From: Oscillospiraceae bacterium | GTDB lineage: Bacteria; Bacillota; Clostridia; Oscillospirales; Oscillospiraceae | Assembly (NCBI GenBank): GCA_015067495.1 | Contig: SVMI01000014.1 | Span: forward strand, 1-44,360 | Length of the DNA: 44,360 nt | Reading direction: 5' to 3' | Part shown: positions 1 to 7,283 of the stretch, piece by piece | Layout: every line of letters starts with the position of its first letter | Position numbering within the stretch: the first letter of the stretch is position 1 | Made by a program: the position numbers and the translations under genes | The notes under the pieces: model-generated | Seen by the model: only the letters and a program-made list of their open reading frames with translations | The model's database searches: none | Told to the model about the DNA's origin: nothing

Positions 1-72
1 GTGTTTATAGTTCGTCTCACATTATTCAATTTACAAGGTACAGTCGCTCGCCGCCTCGCGGTCAGCTTGCTT

Positions 73-101
73 ATTCTAGCACATCATACAACCTTTGTCA
101 A
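73..101 (-). promoter_or_regulatory. strong sigma-A promoter, probably of an rRNA or tRNA operon off the left edge
   Basis: On the minus strand TTGACA (plus 96-101) and TAGAAT (plus 73-78) are separated by exactly 17 bp. The transcript would run leftward out of the window. The stretch at 1-45 reads on the minus strand as CTTGTAAATTGAATAATG, which resembles the leader/spacer sequence found before rRNA genes in Firmicutes (CTTGAAAACTGAATA-type). The promoter is seen directly; that it drives an rRNA operon is inference. Confidence 0.65.
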
Positions 102-143
102 CAACTTTTTTGCAGTTTTTACAAAAAACTTTTTGAAGTGCTA

Positions 144-163
144 AGAGAGGGATCACTCCCTCT
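144..163 (-). terminator. hairpin downstream of the ger operon
   Basis: An 8-bp inverted repeat (GAGAGGGA / TCCCTCTC) with a 4-nt loop lies about 40 bp beyond the gerAB stop. The T-tract does not follow directly, so termination is plausible but not strong. A second imperfect hairpin (AAAACTGC / GCAGTTTT, about 183-214) encloses the gerAB stop codon. Confidence 0.4.
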
Positions 164-199
164 CAGTTTTCCATATAATAGCAAAACTGCCTGCGCTTG

Positions 200-1102
200 T
201 CAAGCAGTTTTGTCGCTTTTTTTCGACTTTCTAACACCGCCTAATGCTTGTGTTCCCAACGGGATCAAACCCCAAGATAGCAGGCATAACAGAGCTGTTA
301 CTACCGACGGTATCGTCAAATTGTACAGAATCAGTGCGGCCAACGCAGTTGCCGTCCAGACAAGCACCCTTGACCTGATCCCCCGTTCTTCCATAATTCC
401 GCAAATTGCCGCAAGAATATAGGAAAACAACGCAAACCATCCGATCGTCAGCATGCACGCCGCAACCGACTCCAGTCGCTTTGCAACTCCGAATAGATTC
501 ACACCCTTTGAATATTCATAGAAGGTATTCACCGCACCCTGCGGCGTTGTTCCGCCGAGCAAGAGTGACAGCAATACCGCAAGCAGTCCAATAATTGAAA
601 TTACTTTTACAGCACTCCACTTTGATGCCGCTGAATTGCGTTCGACGAGCAACGGCAGCAGAAACACCGGCAACAGGCCCCATCGTTCGCCGGACTGTTC
701 CGTATGGAATGACGGCAGCTGCAGATCGCTCATTCCTGACAATAAAATAAGAAGGACGCCGGGAAGCAAGACCCAAGCCAGAGACACACCGATGCGGCAC
801 GTCTGCTGCGCCCCATTCCTTACCGCCAGTGCCGAAACGATCAGCAGCGTCGCTGCAAGAATCCACGGTTCCCCCTGATCCTGCCAGCAGGTGACGCTCT
901 CCCCTGCGATATTCCCAAGGTACAAGACGGCTGCCGCCACTTTTATAAAATTGACCCACCCCGGAACGGACGTCCCCGCCACTCCAATAGCAATTACAAT
1001 ACTGATCGATGCGCATACCGCAACGCTCAGCCAATCAGTCCTGCCCACAAGGCTCAGAATGGGCGCACTTGACGCAACGATCAGCCACACCGCATGCTGC
1101 AT
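200..1102 (-). CDS. GerAB-like spore germination permease
   Basis: Predicted polytopic membrane protein of about 300 residues, with hydrophobic segments throughout and a basic C-terminal tail. Position as the last gene of a ger operon and the segment SKGVNLFGVAKRLESV followed by membrane helices match the GerAB/APC-type permease subunit of germinant receptors, thought to sense small nutrients in the inner spore membrane. It is shorter than typical GerAB (about 365 residues), so one or two helices may be missing. Start is uncertain: ATG at 1102 (MQHAVW) is preferred, while an in-frame TTG at 1123 is also possible. Either start overlaps the upstream gerAC-like gene by 68-89 bp, which suggests translational coupling. 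Similarity to GerAB is weak, so the call rests partly on context. Confidence 0.65.
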   Translation of the reverse strand: MQHAVWLIVASSAPILSLVGRTDWLSVAVCASISIVIAIGVAGTSVPGWVNFIKVAAAVLYLGNIAGESVTCWQDQGEPWILAATLLIVSALAVRNGAQQTCRIGVSLAWVLLPGVLLILLSGMSDLQLPSFHTEQSGERWGLLPVFLLPLLVERNSAASKWSAVKVISIIGLLAVLLSLLLGGTTPQGAVNTFYEYSKGVNLFGVAKRLESVAACMLTIGWFALFSYILAAICGIMEERGIRSRVLVWTATALAALILYNLTIPSVVTALLCLLSWGLIPLGTQALGGVRKSKKSDKTA

Positions 1103-1583
1103 ATTCGTCACTTGTGTTTTCAATCAGGATCAACCTACCTCTCTGTAATTCCAGCAACGGCAACTTGCTTGGGTTATCATCCAGATGCTTCAGTTTCACA
1201 GACGGCTCATGTGCGCGTAGAAATTTTGCAGCAGCCTGCATGTTCGGTCGGGTTTCTGCCGTACAAACGGAACAGGATTGCCGCAGCAGCTCTGTGATCT
1301 GCGTGATCAGCGACTCGTCTCCCTTTTTAACGATCAAAAAGTCTGCCGTGTCCAGAAATACAGTTCCCGGCGCGGTACTCTTCATATTCGCGATCGCTTC
1401 CGAAACCGTAGCACCGTATCCTTGATTGTCGCCATCAGTAACGATGCTGATCCATCCCTTTTCCTCTTCCAGCCAGATCACCTCAATCGGCGAGAGCTTT
1501 GCGATGTCTGTACCTGTAAAGGGGGACAGTCCAAAGAGTCCCACGACGCTATACAATATAATATAGATCCACCAATGTCTCAT
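1035..1583 (-). CDS. short GerAC-like germination protein
   Basis: 182 residues with one N-terminal hydrophobic segment (about 4-20) and an otherwise soluble chain. The middle (GYGATVSEAIANMKSTAPGT, then VFLDTADFLIV) resembles the N-terminal domain of Ger(x)C proteins, where a phrase on alternating strands and helices precedes a conserved region. Usual GerAC proteins are lipoproteins of about 370 residues; this one has no lipobox Cys and about half the length. It starts with a 4-bp overlap on the gerAA stop (AAAGGAG ribosome-binding site about 8 bp upstream of the ATG at 1583) and overlaps gerAB. Function as the C subunit of the receptor is inferred mainly from operon position. It could instead be a lineage-specific accessory protein. 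Confidence 0.55.
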   Translation of the reverse strand: MRHWWIYIILYSVVGLFGLSPFTGTDIAKLSPIEVIWLEEEKGWISIVTDGDNQGYGATVSEAIANMKSTAPGTVFLDTADFLIVKKGDESLITQITELLRQSCSVCTAETRPNMQAAAKFLRAHEPSVKLKHLDDNPSKLPLLELQRGRLILIENTSDEYAACGVADRCVKCAHSEPCGQD

Positions 1584-2971
1584 AACGTCTCTCTCCTTTG
1601 TCGTGTACGCAGCACTGATGGCGCACCACCTTTCGAAAAAGGCATCAGGTACGGAGCATCCAAGCTGGTCAGCCCGGACAAATGAATGAGCAAAAGCAGA
1701 AACCCTATCGTCCAGCCGAAAAGCCCCGCCGTCGCCGCCAGCGCGGCGATCACAAAACGCCAGACCCGGATCGCGTCAGCGAAATCCCGGTTCGGAAGCA
1801 CAAATCCGCAGACACCTGCGATACTGACTGCGATCAGCGCCGCAGGTGAAATGAGCTTTGCTTCCACTGCTGCCGATCCGACCACGATGCCACCAATGAT
1901 CGAAACCGACTGTCCAAACGCCTGCGGCAGATGGACGCCGGACTCCTGAAGCAGTTCAAATGCCAGCAGCAGGGTCAGCACCTCCATCGTCGACGAAAAC
2001 GGAACTGACTCTTTGCTTTCGATCATCGCCCGCAGCAGCTGCAGCGGGATCATCTCCTGATGAAAGGTCGCCATCGCAATAAAAAAGCCAGGCAAAAGAA
2101 GACTCAGCAGCATTGCGCAATAGCGCAGAATGCGGATGCAGGAAGCAGACACATAGTCCTTCCCCCAATCCTCAGGCGATTGCATCAGCGACCCAATATC
2201 CACCGGTGCTAAATAACCAAGGGGAATCCCATCCACCAGCACCCCTACCCTGCCTGAGAGCAGCCCCTGACAAAATCTGTCCGTCCGCTCCGTGTATTGC
2301 AGCAGTGGAAACGCCGTTGCCCGAGAGCCGGTGATGGTTTCTTCGACGGATGCGGGGGTAAGAAGGCTGTCGGTATCGATGCTGTCGATCCGTTCCTTCA
2401 TACGTTGTACATACTCCTGTTTCGTAATTCCTTCGATCCACGCAACTGAAATATTTGTAATAGACTGTGTCCCGACAGTCGTTTCATAGAACCGCAGATC
2501 CGGCGTGCGCAAATGTCTGCGAATCAGGCTGGTATTGGATCGGGAGGTTTCCACAAAAGCGTCCTTTGCGCCTTTTGCCGTATGCTCCGTATCAGGCGGT
2601 GAAATACCGCGCTTTTCGGGGGTTTTGACTTCGAATGCAAGAGCGCCCACACTGGGGAACAGAATGACACAGAACCCGTTGACCAGCTTCATGGCAACCG
2701 TCCGCAGATCCTTACAAGGGTCTGCAACGATATTATATATCATGCCCCTGAGTGCTTCCTGATAAAGCATGTCCATGCTTTTGGCTGCCAGATGCTCCGT
2801 GATCGGCTTGATAATATAGTCCGTTGCATATGCGCTTGCGATCAAGCCGTCAATGGCATATGCATACAGCGTCCACTCTCCGCAACGCAGCTCCCGGCGG
2901 ATAAAATCACCTGTATCTCCAAAAATCGCACTTATATTCTGATCCGAGATCGCGCCTGCATAATCTGCCAT
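1580..2971 (-). CDS. GerAA/GerKA-type spore germination protein
   Basis: 463-residue germinant-receptor A subunit (GerA family). Residues 1 to about 265 form a soluble domain; after that come about five membrane segments, beginning near ILRYCAMLLSLLLPGFF, then the region SGVHLPQAFGQSVSIIGGIV, which is characteristic of the family, and a terminal helical hairpin. The phrase GRVGVLVDGIP, also typical, lies just before the membrane part. The ATG at 2971 has an AGGTGA ribosome-binding site. It is the first gene of a leftward operon with the gerAC-like and gerAB-like genes. A possible sigma-G promoter lies 20-45 bp upstream, consistent with forespore expression. Slightly shorter than the usual 480-500 residues but without missing blocks. 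Confidence 0.9.
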   Translation of the reverse strand: MADYAGAISDQNISAIFGDTGDFIRRELRCGEWTLYAYAIDGLIASAYATDYIIKPITEHLAAKSMDMLYQEALRGMIYNIVADPCKDLRTVAMKLVNGFCVILFPSVGALAFEVKTPEKRGISPPDTEHTAKGAKDAFVETSRSNTSLIRRHLRTPDLRFYETTVGTQSITNISVAWIEGITKQEYVQRMKERIDSIDTDSLLTPASVEETITGSRATAFPLLQYTERTDRFCQGLLSGRVGVLVDGIPLGYLAPVDIGSLMQSPEDWGKDYVSASCIRILRYCAMLLSLLLPGFFIAMATFHQEMIPLQLLRAMIESKESVPFSSTMEVLTLLLAFELLQESGVHLPQAFGQSVSIIGGIVVGSAAVEAKLISPAALIAVSIAGVCGFVLPNRDFADAIRVWRFVIAALAATAGLFGWTIGFLLLLIHLSGLTSLDAPYLMPFSKGGAPSVLRTRQRRETL

Positions 2972-2987
2972 TCTCTCACCTCTACGG

Positions 2988-3016
2988 TATTTTGTGCAAA
3001 GGTGGCAGAATTATCC
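2988..3016 (-). promoter_or_regulatory. possible sigma-G promoter of the ger operon
   Basis: On the minus strand GGATAA (plus 3011-3016) and CAAAATA (plus 2988-2994) are 16 bp apart, close to the sigma-F/G pattern of a G-A-T-A-type -35 and a CATAnTA-type -10. ger operons of known spore formers are sigma-G dependent. The match is partial, so this is a suggestion. Confidence 0.35.
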
Positions 3017-3018
3017 GC

Positions 3019-3050
3019 AAAAAGACCGCTGCCCAAGCAGCGGTCTTTTC
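3019..3050 (-). terminator. rho-independent terminator of ychF
   Basis: Perfect stem AAGACCGCTGC / GCAGCGGTCTT with a short loop and T-runs on both sides, 10 bp beyond the ychF stop. It separates ychF from the ger operon. Confidence 0.85.
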
Positions 3051-3059
3051 TACATTCTA

Positions 3060-4157
3060 TTACACATTGAACAGGAAGTTGACGATGTCGCCGTCCTTCA
3101 TGACGTACTCCTTGCCCTCGCTGCGAACCTTGCCCACAGCCTTGGCATTTGCCATAGTGCCATACTCCTTCAGATCCTCAAAGGCGATGACCTCGGCACG
3201 GATGAAGCCGCGCTCAAAGTCGGTATGGATCTTGCCGGCAGCCTGCGGTGCTTTCGTTCCCTTTTTGATCGTCCACGCGCGGCACTCATCGCTGCCCGCG
3301 GTCAGGAAGGAGATCAAGCCCAGCAGCGCGTAGGAGCTGCGGATCAGCTTGTCGAGACCCGATTCATTGACACCCAGCTCCTCCATGAACATCGCCTTTT
3401 CGTCAGGATCGTCCAGCTCGGCAATGTCTGCTTCCAGCTTGGCACAGATGGGGATCAGCTGGCTGCCCTCCTGCGCCGCAAGCTCCTTGACGGCGAGGTA
3501 ATGACGGTTATTGTCCGGCTCATTGATCTCATTTTCCGCAAGATTGGCAACATAGATGGTCTTCTTCAAGGTCAAAAGATCAGATGTTCCGATCAGTGCC
3601 ATATCTTCTGCATCATCGGTAAAGGTACGCGCCAGCTTGCCTTCGTTCAGGTGGGCGAGCAGTGCGGTAAAGACATCCACCTCACGGGCGAACTTCTTAT
3701 CGCCGCCCTTCATCGCCTTCTGAGCCTTGTCAATGCGGCGCTCCACCATTTCGATGTCCGCCATCACAAGCTCGAGGTTGATGATATCGATGTCGCGCAG
3801 CGGGTCGGTGCTGCCCTCCACATGGGTGACGTTGGAGTCTTCAAAGCAGCGAACCACATGGACGATGGCATCGGTGGTGCGGATATTGCTGAGGAACTTG
3901 TTGCCCAGACCCTCGCCCTTGGATGCACCCTTCACAAGACCGGCAATGTCCACAAATTCGATCACCGCAGGGGTGTGCTTCTTAGGCTGATAAAAATCCG
4001 CCAGCCAATCCAGACGCTCATCCGGCACGGAAACAACACCAACGTTAGGGTCGATGGTACAGAACGCATAGTTGTCAGCAGGCACACCTGCATTGGTAAT
4101 GGCATTAAACAGAGTGGACTTGCCCACATTGGGAAGTCCCACGATACCTAATTTCAT
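3060..4157 (-). CDS. ychF: YchF/OLA1 family ribosome-binding ATPase
   Basis: 365 residues, the usual length of the YchF (Obg-like ATPase) family: a translation-factor-class P-loop protein that prefers ATP and binds ribosomes. Seen here: P-loop GLPNVGKST at the N terminus, Switch/G2-G3 region with DPNVGVV and [19 protein letters not shown], a coiled-coil insert around residues 130-200 rich in charged residues ([19 protein letters not shown]), and the C-terminal TGS domain ending in [12 protein letters not shown]. The G4 motif is the NLAENE type rather than NKxD, as expected for ATP preference. ATG at 4157 has an AAAGGAG site. A monocistronic unit with its own promoter and terminator. Confidence 0.97.
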   Translation of the reverse strand: MKLGIVGLPNVGKSTLFNAITNAGVPADNYAFCTIDPNVGVVSVPDERLDWLADFYQPKKHTPAVIEFVDIAGLVKGASKGEGLGNKFLSNIRTTDAIVHVVRCFEDSNVTHVEGSTDPLRDIDIINLELVMADIEMVERRIDKAQKAMKGGDKKFAREVDVFTALLAHLNEGKLARTFTDDAEDMALIGTSDLLTLKKTIYVANLAENEINEPDNNRHYLAVKELAAQEGSQLIPICAKLEADIAELDDPDEKAMFMEELGVNESGLDKLIRSSYALLGLISFLTAGSDECRAWTIKKGTKAPQAAGKIHTDFERGFIRAEVIAFEDLKEYGTMANAKAVGKVRSEGKEYVMKDGDIVNFLFNV

Positions 4158-4215
4158 ATATCTGTAACTCCTTTGATGAAAATTCTTCGATTATGATGTA
4201 TGATATTTGAAAGTC

Positions 4216-4244
4216 ATTATAGCATAAGAACGGAAAATATTCAA
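4216..4244 (-). promoter_or_regulatory. sigma-A promoter of ychF
   Basis: Minus strand TTGAAT (plus 4239-4244), 17 bp spacer, TATAAT (plus 4216-4221), with a TG extension one base before the -10 (TGCTATAAT). About 60 bp upstream of the ychF start. Confidence 0.75.
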
Positions 4245-4286
4245 TATTGGTTTGCGCAATATTATTACGGTTTTTTCCAAAAACAG

Positions 4287-4313
4287 TGTGAGGTTTTCAT
4301 ATTCTCATACGTC
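4287..4313 (+). promoter_or_regulatory. candidate ECF-type promoter, probably autoregulatory
   Basis: TGTGAGG (4287-4293) and CGTC (4310-4313) are 16 bp apart, followed by TAATAGGTGAA. CGTC is the usual -10 core of ECF sigma promoters, and no sigma-A-like pair is seen before this gene. That the sigma factor reads its own promoter is inference from this pattern; the -35 (GAGG instead of AAC) is unusual. Confidence 0.45.
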
Positions 4314-4344
4314 TAATAGGTGAAAAGAGTAAAGGAGGGAGACT

Positions 4345-4896
4345 GTGAAGCAGGAACTACGCAGCTATCAACGCTTTTTGGATGGCGACCACGAGGGGCT
4401 TTGTGAAATCATTGACACCTACAAGGACGGTCTGATCCTCTACCTGAACAGCTTTCTCAACGATCTGTCTCTGGCTGAGGAATTGGCGGAGGATGTGTTT
4501 GTCAAGCTTGTGCTGAAAAAGCCCCATTTTTCGGGTCGGTCGGCGTTCAAGACATGGCTTTATGCCATCGCGGGAAACATCGCAAGAGATCACCTTCGGC
4601 TGCGTAAGCGTCAGCCGCTCTCCTTGGAAGAATATCATCACGATGAGGAAGCAGTCTCTCTGGAGGAGACCTACATCCATCAAGAAGAAAAAATGCGGCT
4701 GCATCAATGCATGAAGCAGCTGAAGGCAGAATACCGGCAAGTGCTGTGGCTTGCGTATTTTGAGGATTTCTCTCATCGGCAGATCAGCAAAATCATGAAA
4801 AAGTCCACCCACAGCATCGAAACATTGGCATACCGTGCACGGCTTGCACTGAAACAAATACTGATAAAGGAGGGTTTTTCCTATGAAGACCAATAG
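4345..4896 (+). CDS. ECF-type RNA polymerase sigma factor
   Basis: 183 residues. Residues about 10-85 form the sigma-70 region 2 (SFLNDLSLAEELAEDVFVKL, then AFKTWLYAIAGNIARDHLR), and residues about 120-178 form region 4 with its helix-turn-helix (HRQISKIMKKSTHSIETLAY, then RARLALKQIL). A short acidic linker joins them. This two-domain plan is that of extracytoplasmic-function sigma factors. The start is GTG at 4345, fixed by the strong AAAGGAGG site at 4331-4338. It overlaps the next gene by 14 bp; that gene encodes a one-helix membrane protein, which suggests a sigma/anti-sigma-like pair responding to an envelope signal. The target regulon is not visible. Confidence 0.9.
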   Translation: MKQELRSYQRFLDGDHEGLCEIIDTYKDGLILYLNSFLNDLSLAEELAEDVFVKLVLKKPHFSGRSAFKTWLYAIAGNIARDHLRLRKRQPLSLEEYHHDEEAVSLEETYIHQEEKMRLHQCMKQLKAEYRQVLWLAYFEDFSHRQISKIMKKSTHSIETLAYRARLALKQILIKEGFSYEDQ

Positions 4897-5710
4897 AGAA
4901 ATGGCAGAAAGTGTCCTTCAAAAAGCAACGCAGATCACAGCGCACCGAAAGCTGATCCGCAAGCGGGCGGCGGGCATTCTGGCTGGGGTGCTGAGTGTGG
5001 TGCTGATTGTCGGCTTGTTCATGATTCCGTGGGGTGCTGAACAGCCTGCGGATCCTACGCTCGAACAGCTCAACACATCACCGACAGAACCCACGCAGGA
5101 AGATGTCACAATCTTCACAGGGCAGGTATATTTCCTGAGCAGCACAAGTGAATCAGATATGCTGAAACCTATGAAAACGAATATGACTTACGGAGTGGAT
5201 CATGTAATCCGGGTATTCCCCAAGGCAGACAAAGCTGCAGCGGATGAATTCTGCAATGCTTGGGCAGCGAAATATGCAGGCATTGTGTATGAGGGCCGCA
5301 AAGTTATATACAGTTCAAGAAAAACGATCATCTATTCCCTGAACGCAGGTGTTACATCGGTGATTCTCCCGGATTATACAAAGATCTCCAAGGTAGAAAG
5401 GGACTCTGACGGTGTGTTGATTTGCGATGGCACCTATGCCACATTCGATCGGGACTATACAATCAAATGCGGCGAGCAGGCAGTCACCATTCCGGGGGGC
5501 AGCTATCGGGTGTATTTGAACCTCTCCCCTTCTCAAGAAACAATCAAGCTCCTTGAGAACCACCCGGAAACGCCCCTTTCCACGCTCCACGATACCATTA
5601 CCCTTACGATCCATTACACAAACGGCGCAACAGAAATCCTGAAATTCAATGTCTCCTTAGATGACGAGGGTCACGTCTATCTATCCCCGTGTCACAGCAG
5701 TACGCTGTAA
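4883..5710 (+). CDS. membrane-anchored partner of the ECF sigma factor (putative anti-sigma)
   Basis: 275 residues: a short basic cytoplasmic N terminus (about 1-28), one membrane helix (about 29-49, AGILAGVLSVVLIVGLFMIP) and a long extracytoplasmic part with a Thr/Pro/Glu-rich linker then a beta-rich domain. This layout and the 14-bp overlap with the sigma gene fit a cognate anti-sigma or sensor protein, but no zinc-binding anti-sigma motif (HxxxCxxC) is present, and the cytoplasmic segment is very short. I do not recognise the outer domain. The gene ends at a strong terminator. Role is inferred from position only. Confidence 0.6.
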   Translation: MKTNREMAESVLQKATQITAHRKLIRKRAAGILAGVLSVVLIVGLFMIPWGAEQPADPTLEQLNTSPTEPTQEDVTIFTGQVYFLSSTSESDMLKPMKTNMTYGVDHVIRVFPKADKAAADEFCNAWAAKYAGIVYEGRKVIYSSRKTIIYSLNAGVTSVILPDYTKISKVERDSDGVLICDGTYATFDRDYTIKCGEQAVTIPGGSYRVYLNLSPSQETIKLLENHPETPLSTLHDTITLTIHYTNGATEILKFNVSLDDEGHVYLSPCHSSTL

Positions 5711-5717
5711 TACGGCG

Positions 5718-5750
5718 AAATCCCCGCCAATGGCGGGGATTTTGTTTATT
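5718..5750 (+). terminator. terminator after the sigma/partner operon
   Basis: Perfect 11-bp stem AAATCCCCGCC / GGCGGGGATTT with a 3-nt loop, followed by TTGTTTATTTTTT. It lies between the convergent sdaA gene and the partner gene and may serve both. Confidence 0.85.
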
Positions 5751-6957
5751 TTTTCTTTCGGTTATAGAGTCTTGCCAAACCGCCTTCGCTGGTTTCACGG
5801 AAGCGGTTATTCAGGTTGATGCCCGTTTCGTGCATGGCACGGCAGACCATGTCATAGCTGATATTACGGGAGCCGGTGAGAAAATAACTCAGATTGCAGG
5901 CATTCATGGCGCGCATCGCCGCAACCGCATTGCGCTCGATGCAGGGGATCTGCACCAAACCGCAAATGGGGTCACAGGTCAGACCCAAATGATGCTCCAT
6001 CGCCACCTCTGCCGCGTACTCCACCTGATCCAAGTCCTGCCCGTAAAGCTCTGCCAAAGCGGCAGCAGCCATGGAGCATGCCGTTCCGATCTCTGCCTGA
6101 CAGCCGGCTTCCGCGCCGGAAATAGACGCGTTGCGCTTGGTCAGATTACCGATGATGCCGGCAGTCGCCAGACCGCGGCAGATCTGCTCATCCGTATAAC
6201 CCTTGGTGTCCTGCGCGTATTTCAGCACCGCAGGCAGCACGCCGCACGCGCCGCAGGTGGGCGCGGTAACGATCGTGCCGTTATCCGCATTCTGCTCCGC
6301 CACAGCATAGGCATAGGCAGCGATCCGCTGAAATTCCAACAGTCCCGGCTCGTTGGGATCTGCTTTTTGCTCCATGAGGAACTTTGCCTTGCGCTGAACA
6401 TTCAGACCGCCGGGAAGGATGCCCTCCGCCTTCAGACCGTCCTCAATGGACTGCTTCATGACCTGCCAGACCTCCATCAGGAAGTCCCAGATCTCATGAC
6501 CCTCGTTCAGCTCTACATAGTCGCTCAGCTTGTGGATATAGCGCCACTTGCAGAAATCGGCGATCTCCGCAAAGGAATGCTCGATGTAGACCTCTTCGCT
6601 CTTTTCATTCTGCTGACCGGCATAGCGGATGTCGCCGCCGCCGATGGATTCGACGCGAAGTGCTCCAACCTCTGCACCGTTCTTCAGCGCGATGAAATCA
6701 AGGGTATTGGGATGGCTGTTCTCGATTTCCTCCTGAGAGAAGACAATTTCCGTAGGTACGGGAGACAGCACCTCACGCACGACCCGGTCTGTGCCGTGAC
6801 CGACGCCGGTCTTGCTGAGAGAGCCGTAAAGGATCACCCGAAAGCTGTCCGCCTCCGGATAGCGCTCCCGAAAAAGCTTTGCTGCCCGTTCAGGCCCCAT
6901 GGTGTGGGAAGAGGACGGACCTTTGCCGATTTTATAGATATCGCGGATGGATTTCAT
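5746..6957 (-). CDS. sdaA: L-serine dehydratase, iron-sulfur dependent, single chain
   Basis: About 403 residues. Deaminates L-serine to pyruvate and ammonia using a [4Fe-4S] cluster. The N-terminal beta domain starts with the family signature IYKIGKGPSSSHTMGPERAA; the C-terminal alpha domain carries the cluster region with APTCGACGVLPAVLKYAQD, NLTKRNASISGAEAGCQAEI and CDPICGLVQIPCIERN. Both domains are in one chain, like E. coli SdaA, rather than split as in Bacillus. Start: ATG at 6957 has a GGAGG site just upstream; a longer reading to 7017 lacks support. It lies 60 bp after a small RHH-like gene on the same strand, so the two are probably co-transcribed. The pyruvate could feed the NifJ enzyme encoded further right. 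Confidence 0.95.
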   Translation of the reverse strand: MKSIRDIYKIGKGPSSSHTMGPERAAKLFRERYPEADSFRVILYGSLSKTGVGHGTDRVVREVLSPVPTEIVFSQEEIENSHPNTLDFIALKNGAEVGALRVESIGGGDIRYAGQQNEKSEEVYIEHSFAEIADFCKWRYIHKLSDYVELNEGHEIWDFLMEVWQVMKQSIEDGLKAEGILPGGLNVQRKAKFLMEQKADPNEPGLLEFQRIAAYAYAVAEQNADNGTIVTAPTCGACGVLPAVLKYAQDTKGYTDEQICRGLATAGIIGNLTKRNASISGAEAGCQAEIGTACSMAAAALAELYGQDLDQVEYAAEVAMEHHLGLTCDPICGLVQIPCIERNAVAAMRAMNACNLSYFLTGSRNISYDMVCRAMHETGINLNNRFRETSEGGLARLYNRKKK

Positions 6958-7017
6958 GCAAAAACCTCCGTATTGTATTTCAGCCTTCAGTATAACAAAT
7001 TCCGCGGAAAAATACAA

Positions 7018-7182
7018 TCATTTTTCGCAATTAATCTGCTGCAGTGCCTCAAGACTCAACTCCCCTGCCAGCTTAAAAAGGGCATCAGAGAGTACCTGCT
7101 CCAAGGAAATGCCTGCCCTGTCAGCAACCCGTGTATAAAAAAGGACCAAAGACGGTTCCAGTAAGAGCGTAATCTTCTTCAT
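7018..7182 (-). CDS. 54-residue RHH/CopG-like small protein
   Basis: Short gene beginning with ATG at 7182, preceded by a perfect AGGAGG site with 5-nt spacing, ending at TGA 7018-7020. The chain begins MKKITLLLEP, then a segment like an RHH helix pair (RVADRAGISLEQVLSDALFK) and a C-terminal amphipathic helix. This beta-helix-helix layout, beginning MKKIT.L.., is that of ribbon-helix-helix DNA-binding proteins or of small antitoxins, but the match is only by eye. Sits 60 bp upstream of sdaA on the same strand, so it may be its regulator or simply share its transcript. Confidence 0.6.
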   Translation of the reverse strand: MKKITLLLEPSLVLFYTRVADRAGISLEQVLSDALFKLAGELSLEALQQINCEK

Positions 7183-7224
7183 GACATCCTCCTAAAAAGA
7201 ACTGTGAGTCATACTATGCAAGTC

Positions 7225-7253
7225 TTGACAATGGTGCTATAATATAGTGTATC
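7225..7253 (+). promoter_or_regulatory. possible promoter of proS
   Basis: TTGACA at 7225-7230 and TGTATC at 7248-7253 are 17 bp apart, about 30 bp before the proS start. A better -10 (TATAAT, 7238-7243) lies only 7 bp after TTGACA and lacks a good -35 of its own, so the actual promoter is ambiguous. Confidence 0.4.
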
Positions 7254-7283
7254 TGAGTATGCAAACCGAGAGGATGAAATATT

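Noticed and set aside
5689..7164. 491-residue plus-strand reading frame opposite sdaA
   Set aside because: It is the antisense shadow of a well-supported enzyme; no ribosome-binding site or family resemblance.
7238..7243. TATAAT 7 bp after TTGACA upstream of proS
   Set aside because: Spacing is too short for a single sigma-A promoter.
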